A DNA stretch of 64,000 nt from Planctomycetaceae bacterium (GTDB lineage Bacteria > Planctomycetota > Planctomycetia > Planctomycetales > Planctomycetaceae), in NCBI GenBank assembly GCA_947476295.1, contig CANJQC010000002.1, positions 62,001 through 126,000 on the forward strand, written 5' to 3'. Position 1 is the stretch's first letter. Every line of letters starts with the position of its first letter. Below are positions 35,844-44,764 of the stretch, piece after piece. The position numbers were made by a program, and so were the translations under genes. Below the pieces are notes generated by a model that was not told where the DNA came from, searched no databases, and worked only from the letters and a program-made list of their open reading frames with translations.

Positions 35844-36692
35844 TTAGCGGAACCGCAGGATTTGGTTGTCGATCAGGCGTGTCGAGCCAACCTTTGCCGC
35901 GACCAAAGCGACTGCGAAATCTGATCGCTCTGCAAGACATTCCAGCGTCGCAGAATCAGCGATGACAGCATACTGCACATCGATTCCATTGACAGATTTC
36001 AGATGATTGGTCATCTGCTGGGCGATCTCCGGCGGCGTCAGTGTGGACTCCGCAGCGAGTGATTCTGCCAGTTTCAGAGTATGAAAAAGCTGGGATGCTC
36101 GTTGCCGTTCATCGACAGAGAGGAAACGATTTCGGCTGCTCATCGCCAATCCGTCGGCTTCTCGGATAGTCGGACAGGTGATGATTTCGACGGGCTCGTC
36201 TAGGTCTAAAACCATTTGGCGAATAATCAGCTGCTGCTGAAAATCCTTCTGTCCGAAGTATGCGCGATCCGGTTCCGTGACATTGAATAGTTTTGTGACG
36301 ACCGTGGACACACCGTCGAAGTGCCCCGGTCGGTGGGCCCCTTCCAGCACCTGAGCCATTCTTGTCACCCGCACGATAGTCTGCGCTGATTCGGCGTACA
36401 TGGCGGAAACAGGGGGTGTGAAGATCAGATCCGCACCTGCCGCGCGACACAATTCCAGATCCGCATCCAGTGTGCGCGGGTATCGTGTGAAATCTTCATT
36501 GGGACCGAACTGAGTCGGATTGATGAAGATCGTAGCGACAATAAAGTCGCAGTCCTTTCTCGCATTTTCAATAAGGCTGACGTGCCCCTTGTGCAACGCA
36601 CCCATGGTAGGGACGCAGCCGACCGAGCGACCCTGTTGGCGGGCAGCACGCACAATGCGGCGAGTTTCAGTCAGCGACGATTCGACAATCAT
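35844..36692 (-). CDS. panC: Pantothenate synthetase
   Basis: A 282-residue ATP-dependent ligase joining pantoate and beta-alanine. The nucleotide motif PTMGALHKGHVSLIENAR, the FINPTQFGPNEDFTRYPRT block, the FGQKDFQQQLIIRQMV block and the CPTIREADGLAMSSRN block are all present. It is only four bases after the DUF1571 gene's stop codon on the same strand and 71 bases before lgt, suggesting an operon of the three. It shares the CoA pathway with coaX at 51.6 kb. Confidence 0.96.
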   Translation of the reverse strand: MIVESSLTETRRIVRAARQQGRSVGCVPTMGALHKGHVSLIENARKDCDFIVATIFINPTQFGPNEDFTRYPRTLDADLELCRAAGADLIFTPPVSAMYAESAQTIVRVTRMAQVLEGAHRPGHFDGVSTVVTKLFNVTEPDRAYFGQKDFQQQLIIRQMVLDLDEPVEIITCPTIREADGLAMSSRNRFLSVDERQRASQLFHTLKLAESLAAESTLTPPEIAQQMTNHLKSVNGIDVQYAVIADSATLECLAERSDFAVALVAAKVGSTRLIDNQILRFR

Positions 36693-36695
36693 GCG

Positions 36696-37508
36696 TTAAT
36701 AATTGTAGCTGGGGTTTTTCGTGTCAAAGTCGCGGTCAGAGAGTCGTACTTCGGCTTTGATGTCTGAGAATGCATAATCTTCAACCACAGGTGGCTTCGT
36801 ACCGTTTTTTGCGGGAAACCCAAATTGCTGTACCCGAACCGGAAGACCCGACATTTCATCGATCCAGACTCGTGTAATATGAAACGTGAATTGCTTGCGG
36901 GGCTGCGGGTGAGAACTCTCAATGACGCGGCATTTCATGTCGCCGATTTTTGCATCTTCGAAATATTTGACTTCCGTTTCACCGAATTTGGTTTCGGCCT
37001 CCCACTGTTCGATCACGGCCTCCATCATTTTCTGAATGCCGGCTTTAGTGATCGGATAGCGGTTTTCCGCCATCGCCTGACCGCCGTTCGGAGCCAACTC
37101 AAGAGTGCCAATCAACGATGCGAAGCCTGCTTCGTGGACCAGCAGATTGTTGTTGTTTTTTCCCTCGACAAAAATCACTTCACGGCCGGCGTTAGGTTCT
37201 TCAAAGTGCATGTAGACGCTGAAGGGTTCGTGACGCACCTTCATCCTGATCGTCTGTGAAACGGTTTGTCGGCCCACGACTTCCTTCTTGGAAAACGTGC
37301 ATTCGTAGCCATTGAGCTTCTGCACATTTTCCAGGCACGTTCTGGCGTGACGCAATGCCGGTGTCAGCGGATGTTCGGTTGCCTCCGACACTGTCTCGTC
37401 CGCGAAAACCGACGATCCTGCGATTCCCCACATGCCAACGGCAGCAACACTGGCGGTAAACCGACGACGTGAAAAGCGTGAATCCGAGAAGAATGAGCCT
37501 CGTGCCAT
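36696..37508 (-). CDS. Tat-exported DUF1571 protein
   Basis: A 270-residue secreted protein. SRRRFTASVAAVG near residue 13 is a twin-arginine signal. The mature part matches the planctomycete DUF1571 family: LNGYECTFSKKEVVGRQ, YMHFEEPNAGREVIFVEGKN and VWIDEMSGLPVRVQQFGFP. Function is unknown; the fold is related to lipoprotein-carrier-like (LolA/LppX-type) half barrels, by inference. The start follows CAGGAG nine bases upstream. Confidence 0.88.
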   Translation of the reverse strand: MARGSFFSDSRFSRRRFTASVAAVGMWGIAGSSVFADETVSEATEHPLTPALRHARTCLENVQKLNGYECTFSKKEVVGRQTVSQTIRMKVRHEPFSVYMHFEEPNAGREVIFVEGKNNNNLLVHEAGFASLIGTLELAPNGGQAMAENRYPITKAGIQKMMEAVIEQWEAETKFGETEVKYFEDAKIGDMKCRVIESSHPQPRKQFTFHITRVWIDEMSGLPVRVQQFGFPAKNGTKPPVVEDYAFSDIKAEVRLSDRDFDTKNPSYNY

Positions 37509-37934
37509 TTAAATACTCCTGAAACGTGATACTGTTCTGCGTCCGCAAGTTCAGAACCGGCAAGAACTGCCGCAAGGATTCGCCGCTAATGGATTCGCCG
37601 CTAATGGATTCGCCTGAGCGCTGGATGCTGCGCAGACCTGATTTATCAATCGTTGTTTATGTCCGGCTGTCATCAGTCAAATTCAATCGGACTCATTATA
37701 CGCCGGGCACTTCTTGTTGTGGCGTCTGCAAAACGCGAATTTCCCCCTCACTCCCTAGGGGATTGTAGTCCTGATTTGGCGGCATCTACCAGTCAACGAA
37801 TCTCCGGAATCGTCTTAATTGGCCATTTTCGGCGGCTCAAATTGCAATTGTGGCAAACGGTAGTCTGTTCTAAACTCCGGCAGAATCTGCTCATTGGAGC
37901 AGCAAAGATCCTCGTGATGATCGGAAGAGCGGGA
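37509..37934. other. Divergent spacer with short tandem repeat
   Basis: No gene is called here. An open frame continues upstream of the start at 37935 as far as 37653 but its residues look non-native. A 15-base unit GGATTCGCCGCTAAT is repeated at 37576-37590 and 37591-37605, with a partial third copy to 37616. Promoters for the DUF1571 operon and the next gene should be here. Confidence 0.5.
37576..37616. repeat. 15-bp tandem repeat, 2.7 copies
   Basis: Units GGATTCGCCGCTAAT at 37576-37590 and 37591-37605 are identical and a partial unit follows. It lies about 70 bases upstream of the DUF1571 gene start. Confidence 0.85.
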
Positions 37935-38624
37935 ATGGATTCCTCTCGCAGCGGTCTGCTGTCAACAATACTCATGACGCTTCCACTGATTGTGGTGCCG
38001 GCGGTTGCGCTGCTGCGCCCGCCAGGGCAGGTTGGTGTCTCTACAGTTGATCTTGAAGCGTCCGACGGCGAGGAAGACGATTCTATGTTCGACGGTTTTG
38101 ACGGCTTCGATGCGGATGCATCGGGAAGCTCTAAGAAGGAACGCATCGGACACTCTGTGCACGATCACGATCAGAGTAATGATCGCGGACAGGGATCGAA
38201 GGCGGAGGACGACACTTTTAGGGATATGGATTCTCCGGATGCTGAAACGCAGCAGGATTTCTCGCCTCGTACTCCTCCACCGCGTGGGACGAATAAAGAT
38301 CCCTTCCTCGATGACGCTGTTCCACACCAGTTATTGCCGATGAAGCGACGAGAAACGGAGCAGGAGCCGCTGAACGGGTCCGACTCTGATCCAGCGAAGC
38401 CCGATGCCGGGCAGATTGTCGAAGAACTGAATGCGATGGGTGCATTGAAAACGATGTGGTTTGAAGCTGACGACAAGACACCAGTGGGATTAGCTGTATT
38501 TTTTCGTGGCCAGACTGAAGGGACTCGCATCCGTTTCGAAGCCGTCGGACCGAGCCGTGAAGAATGTGCCAGCAACATTCTTGAGCAGGTTATGCGCTGG
38601 CGACAGCAGAATCCCGTGCAGTAG
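37935..38624 (+). CDS. Hypothetical single-pass protein with acidic linker
   Basis: Unrecognised. The 229-residue product has one hydrophobic N-terminal helix (LLSTILMTLPLIVVPAVALL, about residues 8-27), a long polar, Asp/Ser-rich disordered section (about 35-140) and a compact C-terminal domain (about 148-225) with MWFEADDKTPVGLAVFFRG and a final helix EECASNILEQVMRWRQQ. It ends 13 bases before scpB and so may be cotranscribed with it. I preferred ATG 37935, with GGAAGAG nearby; ATG 37917 is six codons upstream. Confidence 0.7.
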   Translation: MDSSRSGLLSTILMTLPLIVVPAVALLRPPGQVGVSTVDLEASDGEEDDSMFDGFDGFDADASGSSKKERIGHSVHDHDQSNDRGQGSKAEDDTFRDMDSPDAETQQDFSPRTPPPRGTNKDPFLDDAVPHQLLPMKRRETEQEPLNGSDSDPAKPDAGQIVEELNAMGALKTMWFEADDKTPVGLAVFFRGQTEGTRIRFEAVGPSREECASNILEQVMRWRQQNPVQ

Positions 38625-38637
38625 TGTGATTTGAACC

Positions 38638-39405
38638 GTGCGTCAAGTTATGTTGAATACAACACAGCGAATACAAGCATCAATACCGCGTTGCCATGGA
38701 CATGTTGCGAACGCTCAGATCCGCGAGACTCAGCAGCCTCAGCGGGAAAAGCTTCGCTGGCTCGATCGATCGTTTCGCATGCGACGGTCTGCACTCGCGA
38801 CGCTGCAGATTCTTCCTGACGGTGGACTGATTCGGTCCACACGCATTGCACGACTGGAAGCCGCACTGCTGATCGCCGATGGAGCAGTACCGGACCGCAA
38901 GTTGGCTCAAGTGGCCCGATTGATTGATGCACAGGAAGTGCAACAACTGGTAATGGTTCTGAATGAGAGCTATGATCGAACCCGTTCGGCTTTCCGCATT
39001 GAACAGACAGCGGCCGGTTATGTGTTGATGACGCGAGCCGCTCTATCGACCTGGCTCGATCGTCTGCACAATCGTCAGGCGCAAATGAAACTGTCGTCCC
39101 CGATGATGGAAACGCTCACGATCATCGCATATCAGCAACCTGTCACTCGAGCCGACGTGGAAGCCATCCGCGGCGTGCAGACGGCAGAAATGATCCGGCA
39201 GCTCATGGATCGCAGTCTGGTCCGCATCGGCGGTGAGGACGATTCGCTCGGTCGCCCGTTTCTGTACGTGACGACTCGGCAATTCCTCACCATGTTCGGT
39301 CTGTACCGCCTGGAAGACCTTCCCAACTACGCCACGCTCCGCCGCCAACGCACGCTGCCTGCAATTGCAGAGATCGACGACGATGAGCATGAGGAAGCAG
39401 CCTGA
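38638..39405 (+). CDS. scpB: Segregation and condensation protein ScpB
   Basis: A 255-residue winged-helix protein that, with ScpA, bridges SMC in chromosome condensation. The core is clear: LEAALLIADGAVPDRKLAQV (first winged helix) and SSPMMETLTIIAYQQPVTRADVEAIRGV (second), ending in GRPFLYVTTRQFLTMFGLYRLEDLP. An N-terminal extension of about 65 Arg/Gln-rich residues is longer than usual. The start is GTG 38638 or ATG 38650. scpA is not adjacent. Confidence 0.9.
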   Translation: MRQVMLNTTQRIQASIPRCHGHVANAQIRETQQPQREKLRWLDRSFRMRRSALATLQILPDGGLIRSTRIARLEAALLIADGAVPDRKLAQVARLIDAQEVQQLVMVLNESYDRTRSAFRIEQTAAGYVLMTRAALSTWLDRLHNRQAQMKLSSPMMETLTIIAYQQPVTRADVEAIRGVQTAEMIRQLMDRSLVRIGGEDDSLGRPFLYVTTRQFLTMFGLYRLEDLPNYATLRRQRTLPAIAEIDDDEHEEAA

Positions 39406-39584
39406 CCAGAAAGTTTCGATCTGTCGTTCGCACGGCAGTTCGTGAATATCCTGTCGTGTACCATTCCGCAACCACAGCGCCGCCGTAAACTCGGCAAATA
39501 ACTCTGCCAGCGCATGACATCCGATTGTCCGAAACCAGTTGCGCATGTACCACTTTGCATCGAAGATGCGCAGAGTTTCAGATT

Positions 39585-40292
39585 TCAGGACATCGCAACG
39601 ATGCGGGTCAAAAATGGATTTGTCAGAGCCTGACTGTGGTGCAGGATCGTGATGGCCTCACCGCAAAAAGCCACATGCAGCAGTGCGACATCGGAAATCC
39701 AGTGAGACAGTTGTTGGGCATTTGTTTTGTGCGAAAGATCGGCGACGTCCGGTGCCAGGACTTCGTTGAGAACCACTGCGGCGACATCGAGTCCATTTTG
39801 ACGAAGGCGTTCTACGGTCAGTCGCGTGTGGCTGATGACGCCCAGACGATTTGCTGCCACGACAATCACCGGCGCCTGAATCTGGATGGCAAGGTCTAGG
39901 ACGGTGAGTTCATTTGAAAGCGGGCAGAATATGCCGCCCGCACCTTCCACAATCAGAGCATCAGCGCGGGTCGCCCAGGCGGAGACCCCTGCGAGCAGCA
40001 GATCATTGGACACCACTGATCCTTCGAGTTCTGCTGCTGCATTTGGAGCGATTGCTGCCAGAAATCGCTGAGGGCAGATCAGATCGAGCGGTAAATGTTG
40101 TCCCACAGCAGATCGAATCGCTTCGACATCCGACCAAAAAGGATGACCCGCAGCGTCAAGCGACGCCCCGCTGCACACGGGCTTGTAAGCCCCAACTATC
40201 AGACCAGCCTCCCGCAGTTTTCGAATAAGCAGACACGACACATACGTCTTGCCAACGTTGGTATCCGTTCCGGTAACAAAAATCGTCTGCAT
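39585..40292 (-). CDS. bioD: ATP-dependent dethiobiotin synthetase
   Basis: A 235-residue biotin enzyme that closes the ureido ring of diaminopelargonate using CO2 and ATP. The P-loop is FVTGTDTNVGKTYVSC at the N-terminus, the substrate region is GAYKPVCSGA, and IVEGAGGIFCPL is the conserved G-A-G-G motif. The start was set at ATG 40292, immediately before the P-loop; longer upstream in-frame sequence looks non-native. No other bio genes adjoin it. It is convergent with scpB. Confidence 0.93.
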   Translation of the reverse strand: MQTIFVTGTDTNVGKTYVSCLLIRKLREAGLIVGAYKPVCSGASLDAAGHPFWSDVEAIRSAVGQHLPLDLICPQRFLAAIAPNAAAELEGSVVSNDLLLAGVSAWATRADALIVEGAGGIFCPLSNELTVLDLAIQIQAPVIVVAANRLGVISHTRLTVERLRQNGLDVAAVVLNEVLAPDVADLSHKTNAQQLSHWISDVALLHVAFCGEAITILHHSQALTNPFLTRIVAMS

Positions 40293-40449
40293 GGTGTTCC
40301 AATCAATCAGGGCTGTACGGCTTTGTCTGCGCAACGGTGTATATACTTCGCGCCGATCACGATGGCGCATTTGATCGTTTATTCTTAAACGTGTACGCTC
40401 CTGTCGAGATTGTCTCCATCGTGTGATTTTCCCTGTACCTTGGACATTC

Positions 40450-41856
40450 ATGTCCGAGACTCGACCAAACGACCTTCCAACACGCCAAGATTCTGGCGTT
40501 TCACAAAAACTCACGCTCGCAGTGCCTCCTAGGCAAAGCGACGGACATGGATGTTCATCGAACAGAGAAAGGGTAACCGTGAACGGTTACGTTTATTCTT
40601 ACAACAGACCAACAACCCTCATCGTGTCCACAGCCTCCAATGTAACTTCCCCGACATCTTTCACCAATGATTGGCAACGTCGTTGCAGTTTGGCCGTGCG
40701 GATTCTCGCGGGGTTTGAGTTTCTTCTGATTCTGGCCACTTTGCGGCTTTGGTGGGGGAACAATGCGTTTCCTGCGATTCCGCTGATCAGATGCTTGGCA
40801 TTGCCAATAATTGCGGATCGCGTCGTGGTCTGCATTCTTCTGGCTGCCTGCGTTTTCCTCGTTGGTTCTTCTGGACAGGGACGCTGGAATTCGATCGTGC
40901 GTAGCGTGGGGCTTGCCGCTGCGTTGATGCTTTGTATTACTAACCAACAACGACTGCAGGCATGGCACTGGTTGTTTGTGCTGGGATTGGGATCCTCTTT
41001 CTTCCAACCCGAACACGGCCTGCAGTTGATGCGAACTGTGCTGGCGTCCGTCTATGTCTGCTCAGCACTTTCGCGCATGGCACCAACGGCGCATCAGGGA
41101 ATGTCGGCAGCGATTGTGGACCAGTTGCTGTGGATGATCGGCATCAAAACGGAGATGACTGTCGAAAGAATGGGCGAGTTTCTGTGCCATGCTGTCAACG
41201 TCGGTGAACTCGCCGTCGGACTGCTGCTGATCTGGCCCAAATCGCGACGCTATGGCATCCTGTCGGCGATGCTGTTGCACGGGACGCTGCTGCTGGCACT
41301 TGGGCCGCTGGGACTTGGACATCACCTAGCAGTCTTAATCTGGAACGTTTGCTTCCTGTGCCTGATCCCGGTTGTGTTTTCGGGGCCTGTGGGAATCCCG
41401 TATTCAGTACATACCAACCAGCGCTGGCATTATTGTATAGCGATGATTCTCGTCTGGCTGTATCCACTGTCAGGCCTCGTCGGCACTGCAGACAATTGGA
41501 CGGCCTGGCAGCTGTATTCGACGCGCCCGGAATCATGGACGCTGCGAATTCACGAAACTGACGTGCATTACCTCGACGAAAGCCTCCGTGTGCATGTTTC
41601 CAAACCCGCACCGCTGGACGATTGGGTCACCGTCAAGCTTGATCGCTGGTCACTGGCCGAAACAGATTCTCCGCTTTACCCGGAGGATCGATTTCAATGT
41701 GAAGTTATTCGTCGAGTCCTCTCCAACTTACCTGCTGACGCAGAATTTCGCGTGGAAATCTCAGAACCAGAACGTTGGTTCTGGTGGAAACGCATTCATC
41801 GCACGCTGAAAACCCGCGCCGAACTGACTTCGGAACGCAGCCGGCGATTTTGGTGA
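40450..41856 (+). CDS. Hypothetical multi-pass membrane protein
   Basis: A 468-residue protein with about eight hydrophobic helices between residues 80 and 340. The first 75 residues are polar, and the C-terminal 100 residues form a soluble domain (ESWTLRIHETDVHYLDESL to ERWFWWKRIHRTLK). The W-H-W..F..GLGSSFFQPEHG segment and paired helices recall HTTM/DoxX-like membrane oxidoreductases, but no active-site motif could be confirmed. A GTG at 40579 with AAAGGG upstream is an alternative start that would remove the polar leader. Confidence 0.65.
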   Translation: MSETRPNDLPTRQDSGVSQKLTLAVPPRQSDGHGCSSNRERVTVNGYVYSYNRPTTLIVSTASNVTSPTSFTNDWQRRCSLAVRILAGFEFLLILATLRLWWGNNAFPAIPLIRCLALPIIADRVVVCILLAACVFLVGSSGQGRWNSIVRSVGLAAALMLCITNQQRLQAWHWLFVLGLGSSFFQPEHGLQLMRTVLASVYVCSALSRMAPTAHQGMSAAIVDQLLWMIGIKTEMTVERMGEFLCHAVNVGELAVGLLLIWPKSRRYGILSAMLLHGTLLLALGPLGLGHHLAVLIWNVCFLCLIPVVFSGPVGIPYSVHTNQRWHYCIAMILVWLYPLSGLVGTADNWTAWQLYSTRPESWTLRIHETDVHYLDESLRVHVSKPAPLDDWVTVKLDRWSLAETDSPLYPEDRFQCEVIRRVLSNLPADAEFRVEISEPERWFWWKRIHRTLKTRAELTSERSRRFW

Positions 41857-41938
41857 AGACATTTGTGGGAATTCGAGTGGCAGAACGACGTTGCCAGAGT
41901 ATCGCAATCGATGGTGGTTCACAACGCCAACAGAGACT

Positions 41939-42439
41939 CTACAAATACGGAAGAAAACCGCACAGCACATTGTGGCCGCTTTGGAGTTTTTCGATCATCT
42001 GATTTAGCTCACGCATCTCCGGGGTGGACTCGCGGCGGATGGAGGGGCCACCTTGTGGAAGCGGATTTCCATTAGCATCGAAATCGGCTTTGTCATCCGC
42101 GACTTCAGAATTCATGCCGGGGTCGGCATAAGGATATGTCGTTTCCGGAGCATCTTGATGGACAGTGTTCTGGGACGGTTCCGTTGTCGGAGGAATCTGA
42201 GGACCGGTCCAGCGAAAATTCCAGACCAGCAGCACCAGGAGGGACGCGGCGACCACGCTGCCGACAACACGAAAGCGGTCGGCCCAGCGTCCGTATCGAA
42301 ACTGCTTCTGGCAATCCAGTAAAACACGCTCGCGCAGTCCGGACGTCAATTGAGGCAAAGTTCCGGCCTGTCGGAGAAGATTGTGTTCCGGCAGCGACGG
42401 TTGGGGAATATTCACAAAGGGATCACTCATGGTTGTCAT
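41939..42439 (-). CDS. Putative anti-sigma factor, single-pass membrane protein
   Basis: A 166-residue protein starting 39 bases after the ECF sigma gene's stop on the same strand. The first 55 residues are soluble (EHNLLRQAGTLPQLTSGLRERVLLDC) and precede one membrane helix (VVGSVVAASLLVLLVWNF, about 59-76); the rest is a polar periplasmic tail. This topology, sigma gene first, fits an anti-sigma factor, but there is no H-x3-C-x2-C zinc motif. The function is inferred from context. ATG 42430 is an alternative start. Confidence 0.6.
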   Translation of the reverse strand: MTTMSDPFVNIPQPSLPEHNLLRQAGTLPQLTSGLRERVLLDCQKQFRYGRWADRFRVVGSVVAASLLVLLVWNFRWTGPQIPPTTEPSQNTVHQDAPETTYPYADPGMNSEVADDKADFDANGNPLPQGGPSIRRESTPEMRELNQMIEKLQSGHNVLCGFLPYL

Positions 42440-42478
42440 ATTTCCAAAACAACAAGCAGGCGAGAAGTATCGGGAGGG

Positions 42479-43036
42479 TTATCGAAAAAGCGGTTCAAGG
42501 CATCGTTGCAGCTTTTCCATGGCATATCGATATCGGCTGGCTACAGTATTTTGCGAAAGTTCGAGCGCTTCGGCGATTTCAGCAAAAGTCAATTCTTCCC
42601 AGTGCTTAAGAATGACAACTTCGTATTGATTTTTAGGAAGAGTTTTCAACATCCTGCGCACGGTGTCGGCTGTTTCCTCGTGAACAATTTGAGATTCCAC
42701 ACTTTCTTCGCCGGAGCCACGTTCGGCAAATTCCAGACCAGTTCCCTTACGCTTCTGAATGATCCGCAGTGCTTCGTTGCGAACGGATCGAATTAGATAG
42801 GGCCAGGGTGCGATGGCTTTGGCCAGCAATCGCGGTCGAAATGCGATCCGAGAAAAAGCCCCCTGCAAAGCGTCTTCTGCATCAGGCTGATTCCCCGTAA
42901 CTGTGATGGCAAATCGAACCAGCCGCTGAGCCGTCATGTCATACATTTCCGTGAGCGCACGTTCCGGATGCTCCGTCAGGCGATTGACGCAGTTTCGGAA
43001 ACTTGCCTGGAAGTCAGCGGTTTCGTGTGGGCTCAC
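42479..43036 (-). CDS. ECF-type RNA polymerase sigma factor
   Basis: A 185-residue ECF sigma factor. Region 2 runs over about residues 23-90 (ALTEMYDMTAQRLVRFA, DAEDALQGAFSRIAF, PWPYLIRSVRNEALRI), and region 4 over about 125-180 (LPKNQYEVVILKHWEELTFAEIAE, LSQNTVASRYRYAMEKLQ). It differs clearly from the ECF factor at 34.1 kb. The next gene downstream is the putative anti-sigma factor. Confidence 0.9.
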   Translation of the reverse strand: MSPHETADFQASFRNCVNRLTEHPERALTEMYDMTAQRLVRFAITVTGNQPDAEDALQGAFSRIAFRPRLLAKAIAPWPYLIRSVRNEALRIIQKRKGTGLEFAERGSGEESVESQIVHEETADTVRRMLKTLPKNQYEVVILKHWEELTFAEIAEALELSQNTVASRYRYAMEKLQRCLEPLFR

Positions 43037-43199
43037 GGTATTACCAAAAGTCGTTGTTCCGGCAAGTTTGTCTGCCGGATTTGGAAATTCTGACTAATAA
43101 CGATATTTTCCCGACCTGAAAATGGCCAGTGCAGGCATAAAAACAGCATTTTGCGGGCGGCTTGCAATCCTTCCGTCATCCCATTGAAAGGAATTCTCT

Positions 43200-44204
43200 G
43201 TGTTTAACACCGTGGCTGTAGTGGGTGCGACTGGTGCCGTAGGACGAATTATCCTGCAATTGCTTGCCGAACGTAAGTTCCCGGCGAAGAAGTTTCGCTT
43301 CTTCGCCTCCGGTCGCAGCGCCGGACATATCATCGATTTCGCTGGGAAAAAAATCACGGTCGAAGAGTTGACGCACGACTGCTTCCAGGGAATCGACCTA
43401 GTCATCGGAAGCACTCCGGATGAAACGGCCGCAGAATTTTTTCCGTCCGCTATTAAAGCGGGCTGCAGGGTCATTGACGAATCCGGCTACTGGCGCATGA
43501 ATCCGGACGTCGCGTTGGTCGTGCCGGAAATAAATCCTCAGGCGGCACTCGACGCGAAGGGAATCATTGCCAGTCCGAATTGTTCCACAACGCAGTTGGT
43601 GCTGGCTCTGAAGCCCCTGCACGATGCCGCGAAAGTGCGCCGCGTTGTTGTGAGCACCTACCAAGCCACCAGCGGAGCAGGATTGCAGGGAACCGCTGAT
43701 TTGATCGACGGCAGTCGCGCGGCGCTGGATAAAGCCGACTATCAATACAAGGTCTTCAAGCATCCGATTGCCTTTAACGCAATTCCTCAGATCGGCAGTT
43801 TCAAAGAGAATGGTTACACCAGCGAAGAACTAAAAATGGTCTATGAGACTCGAAAGATTTTGGGCGACGAATCCATTCAGGTCTGTGCGACGTGTATCCG
43901 AATCCCGGTTTCTAACTGCCACAGCGAAACCGTGAATGTGGAAACAGAACGACCTCTGTCCGCGGAAGAAGCTCGCAGGCTGTTTACGGCAACGCCCGGA
44001 ATCACTGTTTTTGATAATATCGAGTTGGGACAGTATCCGATGCCATCTAACTGCGACGGCAGCGACGAAGTCTTCATTGGTCGAATCCGCAAAGACATGT
44101 CGCATCCAAACTGTATCACGTTCTGGTGCGTGTCCGACAATCTGCGAAAAGGCGCAGCGACTAATGCCGTGCAAATTGCAGAGTTGCTGGCAAAGCATGA
44201 ATGA
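43200..44204 (+). CDS. asd: Aspartate-semialdehyde dehydrogenase
   Basis: A 334-residue NADP enzyme making aspartate semialdehyde, branch point to lysine, methionine and threonine. The Rossmann motif is VGATGAVG at residues 8-15; the catalytic cysteine is C128 in SPNCSTTQLVLAL; SGAGLQGTADL and the histidine in RIPVSNCHSETVNV complete the active site. It starts with GTG, seven bases after AAAGGA. dapA (61.8 kb) and metX (20.1 kb) use its product. Confidence 0.96.
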   Translation: MFNTVAVVGATGAVGRIILQLLAERKFPAKKFRFFASGRSAGHIIDFAGKKITVEELTHDCFQGIDLVIGSTPDETAAEFFPSAIKAGCRVIDESGYWRMNPDVALVVPEINPQAALDAKGIIASPNCSTTQLVLALKPLHDAAKVRRVVVSTYQATSGAGLQGTADLIDGSRAALDKADYQYKVFKHPIAFNAIPQIGSFKENGYTSEELKMVYETRKILGDESIQVCATCIRIPVSNCHSETVNVETERPLSAEEARRLFTATPGITVFDNIELGQYPMPSNCDGSDEVFIGRIRKDMSHPNCITFWCVSDNLRKGAATNAVQIAELLAKHE

Positions 44205-44341
44205 AAGGCGCAGGAGCAAAATGCACCCCAATGCGGTTCCGCCTGCGCTAGGCCGCGTCCCGTAGAACAAGGTCGATTGAAGTTTGAATCGTCAGACCAT
44301 GGTGTGATTGATAAACGGCTTCGTGACGACCATCAACGACG

Positions 44342-44394
44342 ACAGGCTTTGGAATGATGCTGCACTCTTGTGCGACACTCATTCCAAAGCCTGT
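44342..44394. terminator. Perfect 16-bp stem between convergent genes
   Basis: Arms ACAGGCTTTGGAATGA (44342-44357) and its exact reverse complement (44379-44394) enclose a 21-base loop. It lies between asd and the minus-strand gene ending at 44477, where a bidirectional terminator is expected. On the plus strand TGATATATTGTTTTG follows, a weak T-rich tail. Confidence 0.6.
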
Positions 44395-44476
44395 GTGATA
44401 TATTGTTTTGCCTGACGGCCAGAACACGGAACATCAATCCATGCGACAGTGGTCTGCCCCATAGAAAGCACGTCTG

Positions 44477-44764
44477 TTAGAAGACGTCGAGGATGTAGTG
44501 GGAACCACTGTGGTAAGGCTTTTCAGTCGGATAGAAGTTGTACCAGTTCTTGTTGTACACCGGAATTCGCATCGATGGCTCGTAGCGGTAGTACATGTTG
44601 TCGTACTGCTGCGGCTTCTGGAACGAATGGGGATAGTAAACGTACGGGTAGTGATAGAACCGCTGCCAGTCGGATGGCTGTCCCGGTGGGGCCGCTTCGA
44701 CACAACGGACTCCTGTCGATGCTGTGACTGCGATGACGGCAAACATAACAATTCGCTTCAGCAT
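44477..44764 (-). CDS. Tyrosine-rich secreted small protein
   Basis: A 95-residue exported protein with a strong AAGGAG site. Residues 1-26 are a Sec signal peptide (LKRIVMFAVIAVTAS) ending near VEAA. The mature peptide is rich in Tyr, Pro, His and Trp (WQRFYHYPYVYYPHSFQ, NWYNFYPTEKPYHSG) and has one cysteine near the cleavage site. It looks like a member of a conserved planctomycete family of small exported proteins of unknown function. A structural envelope role is only inference. Confidence 0.75.
   Translation of the reverse strand: MLKRIVMFAVIAVTASTGVRCVEAAPPGQPSDWQRFYHYPYVYYPHSFQKPQQYDNMYYRYEPSMRIPVYNKNWYNFYPTEKPYHSGSHYILDVF

Noticed and set aside
37653-37934. Upstream extension of the hypothetical gene at 37935
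   Set aside because: Residues look non-native and the extension would add a second odd hydrophobic stretch; a better start exists at 37935.
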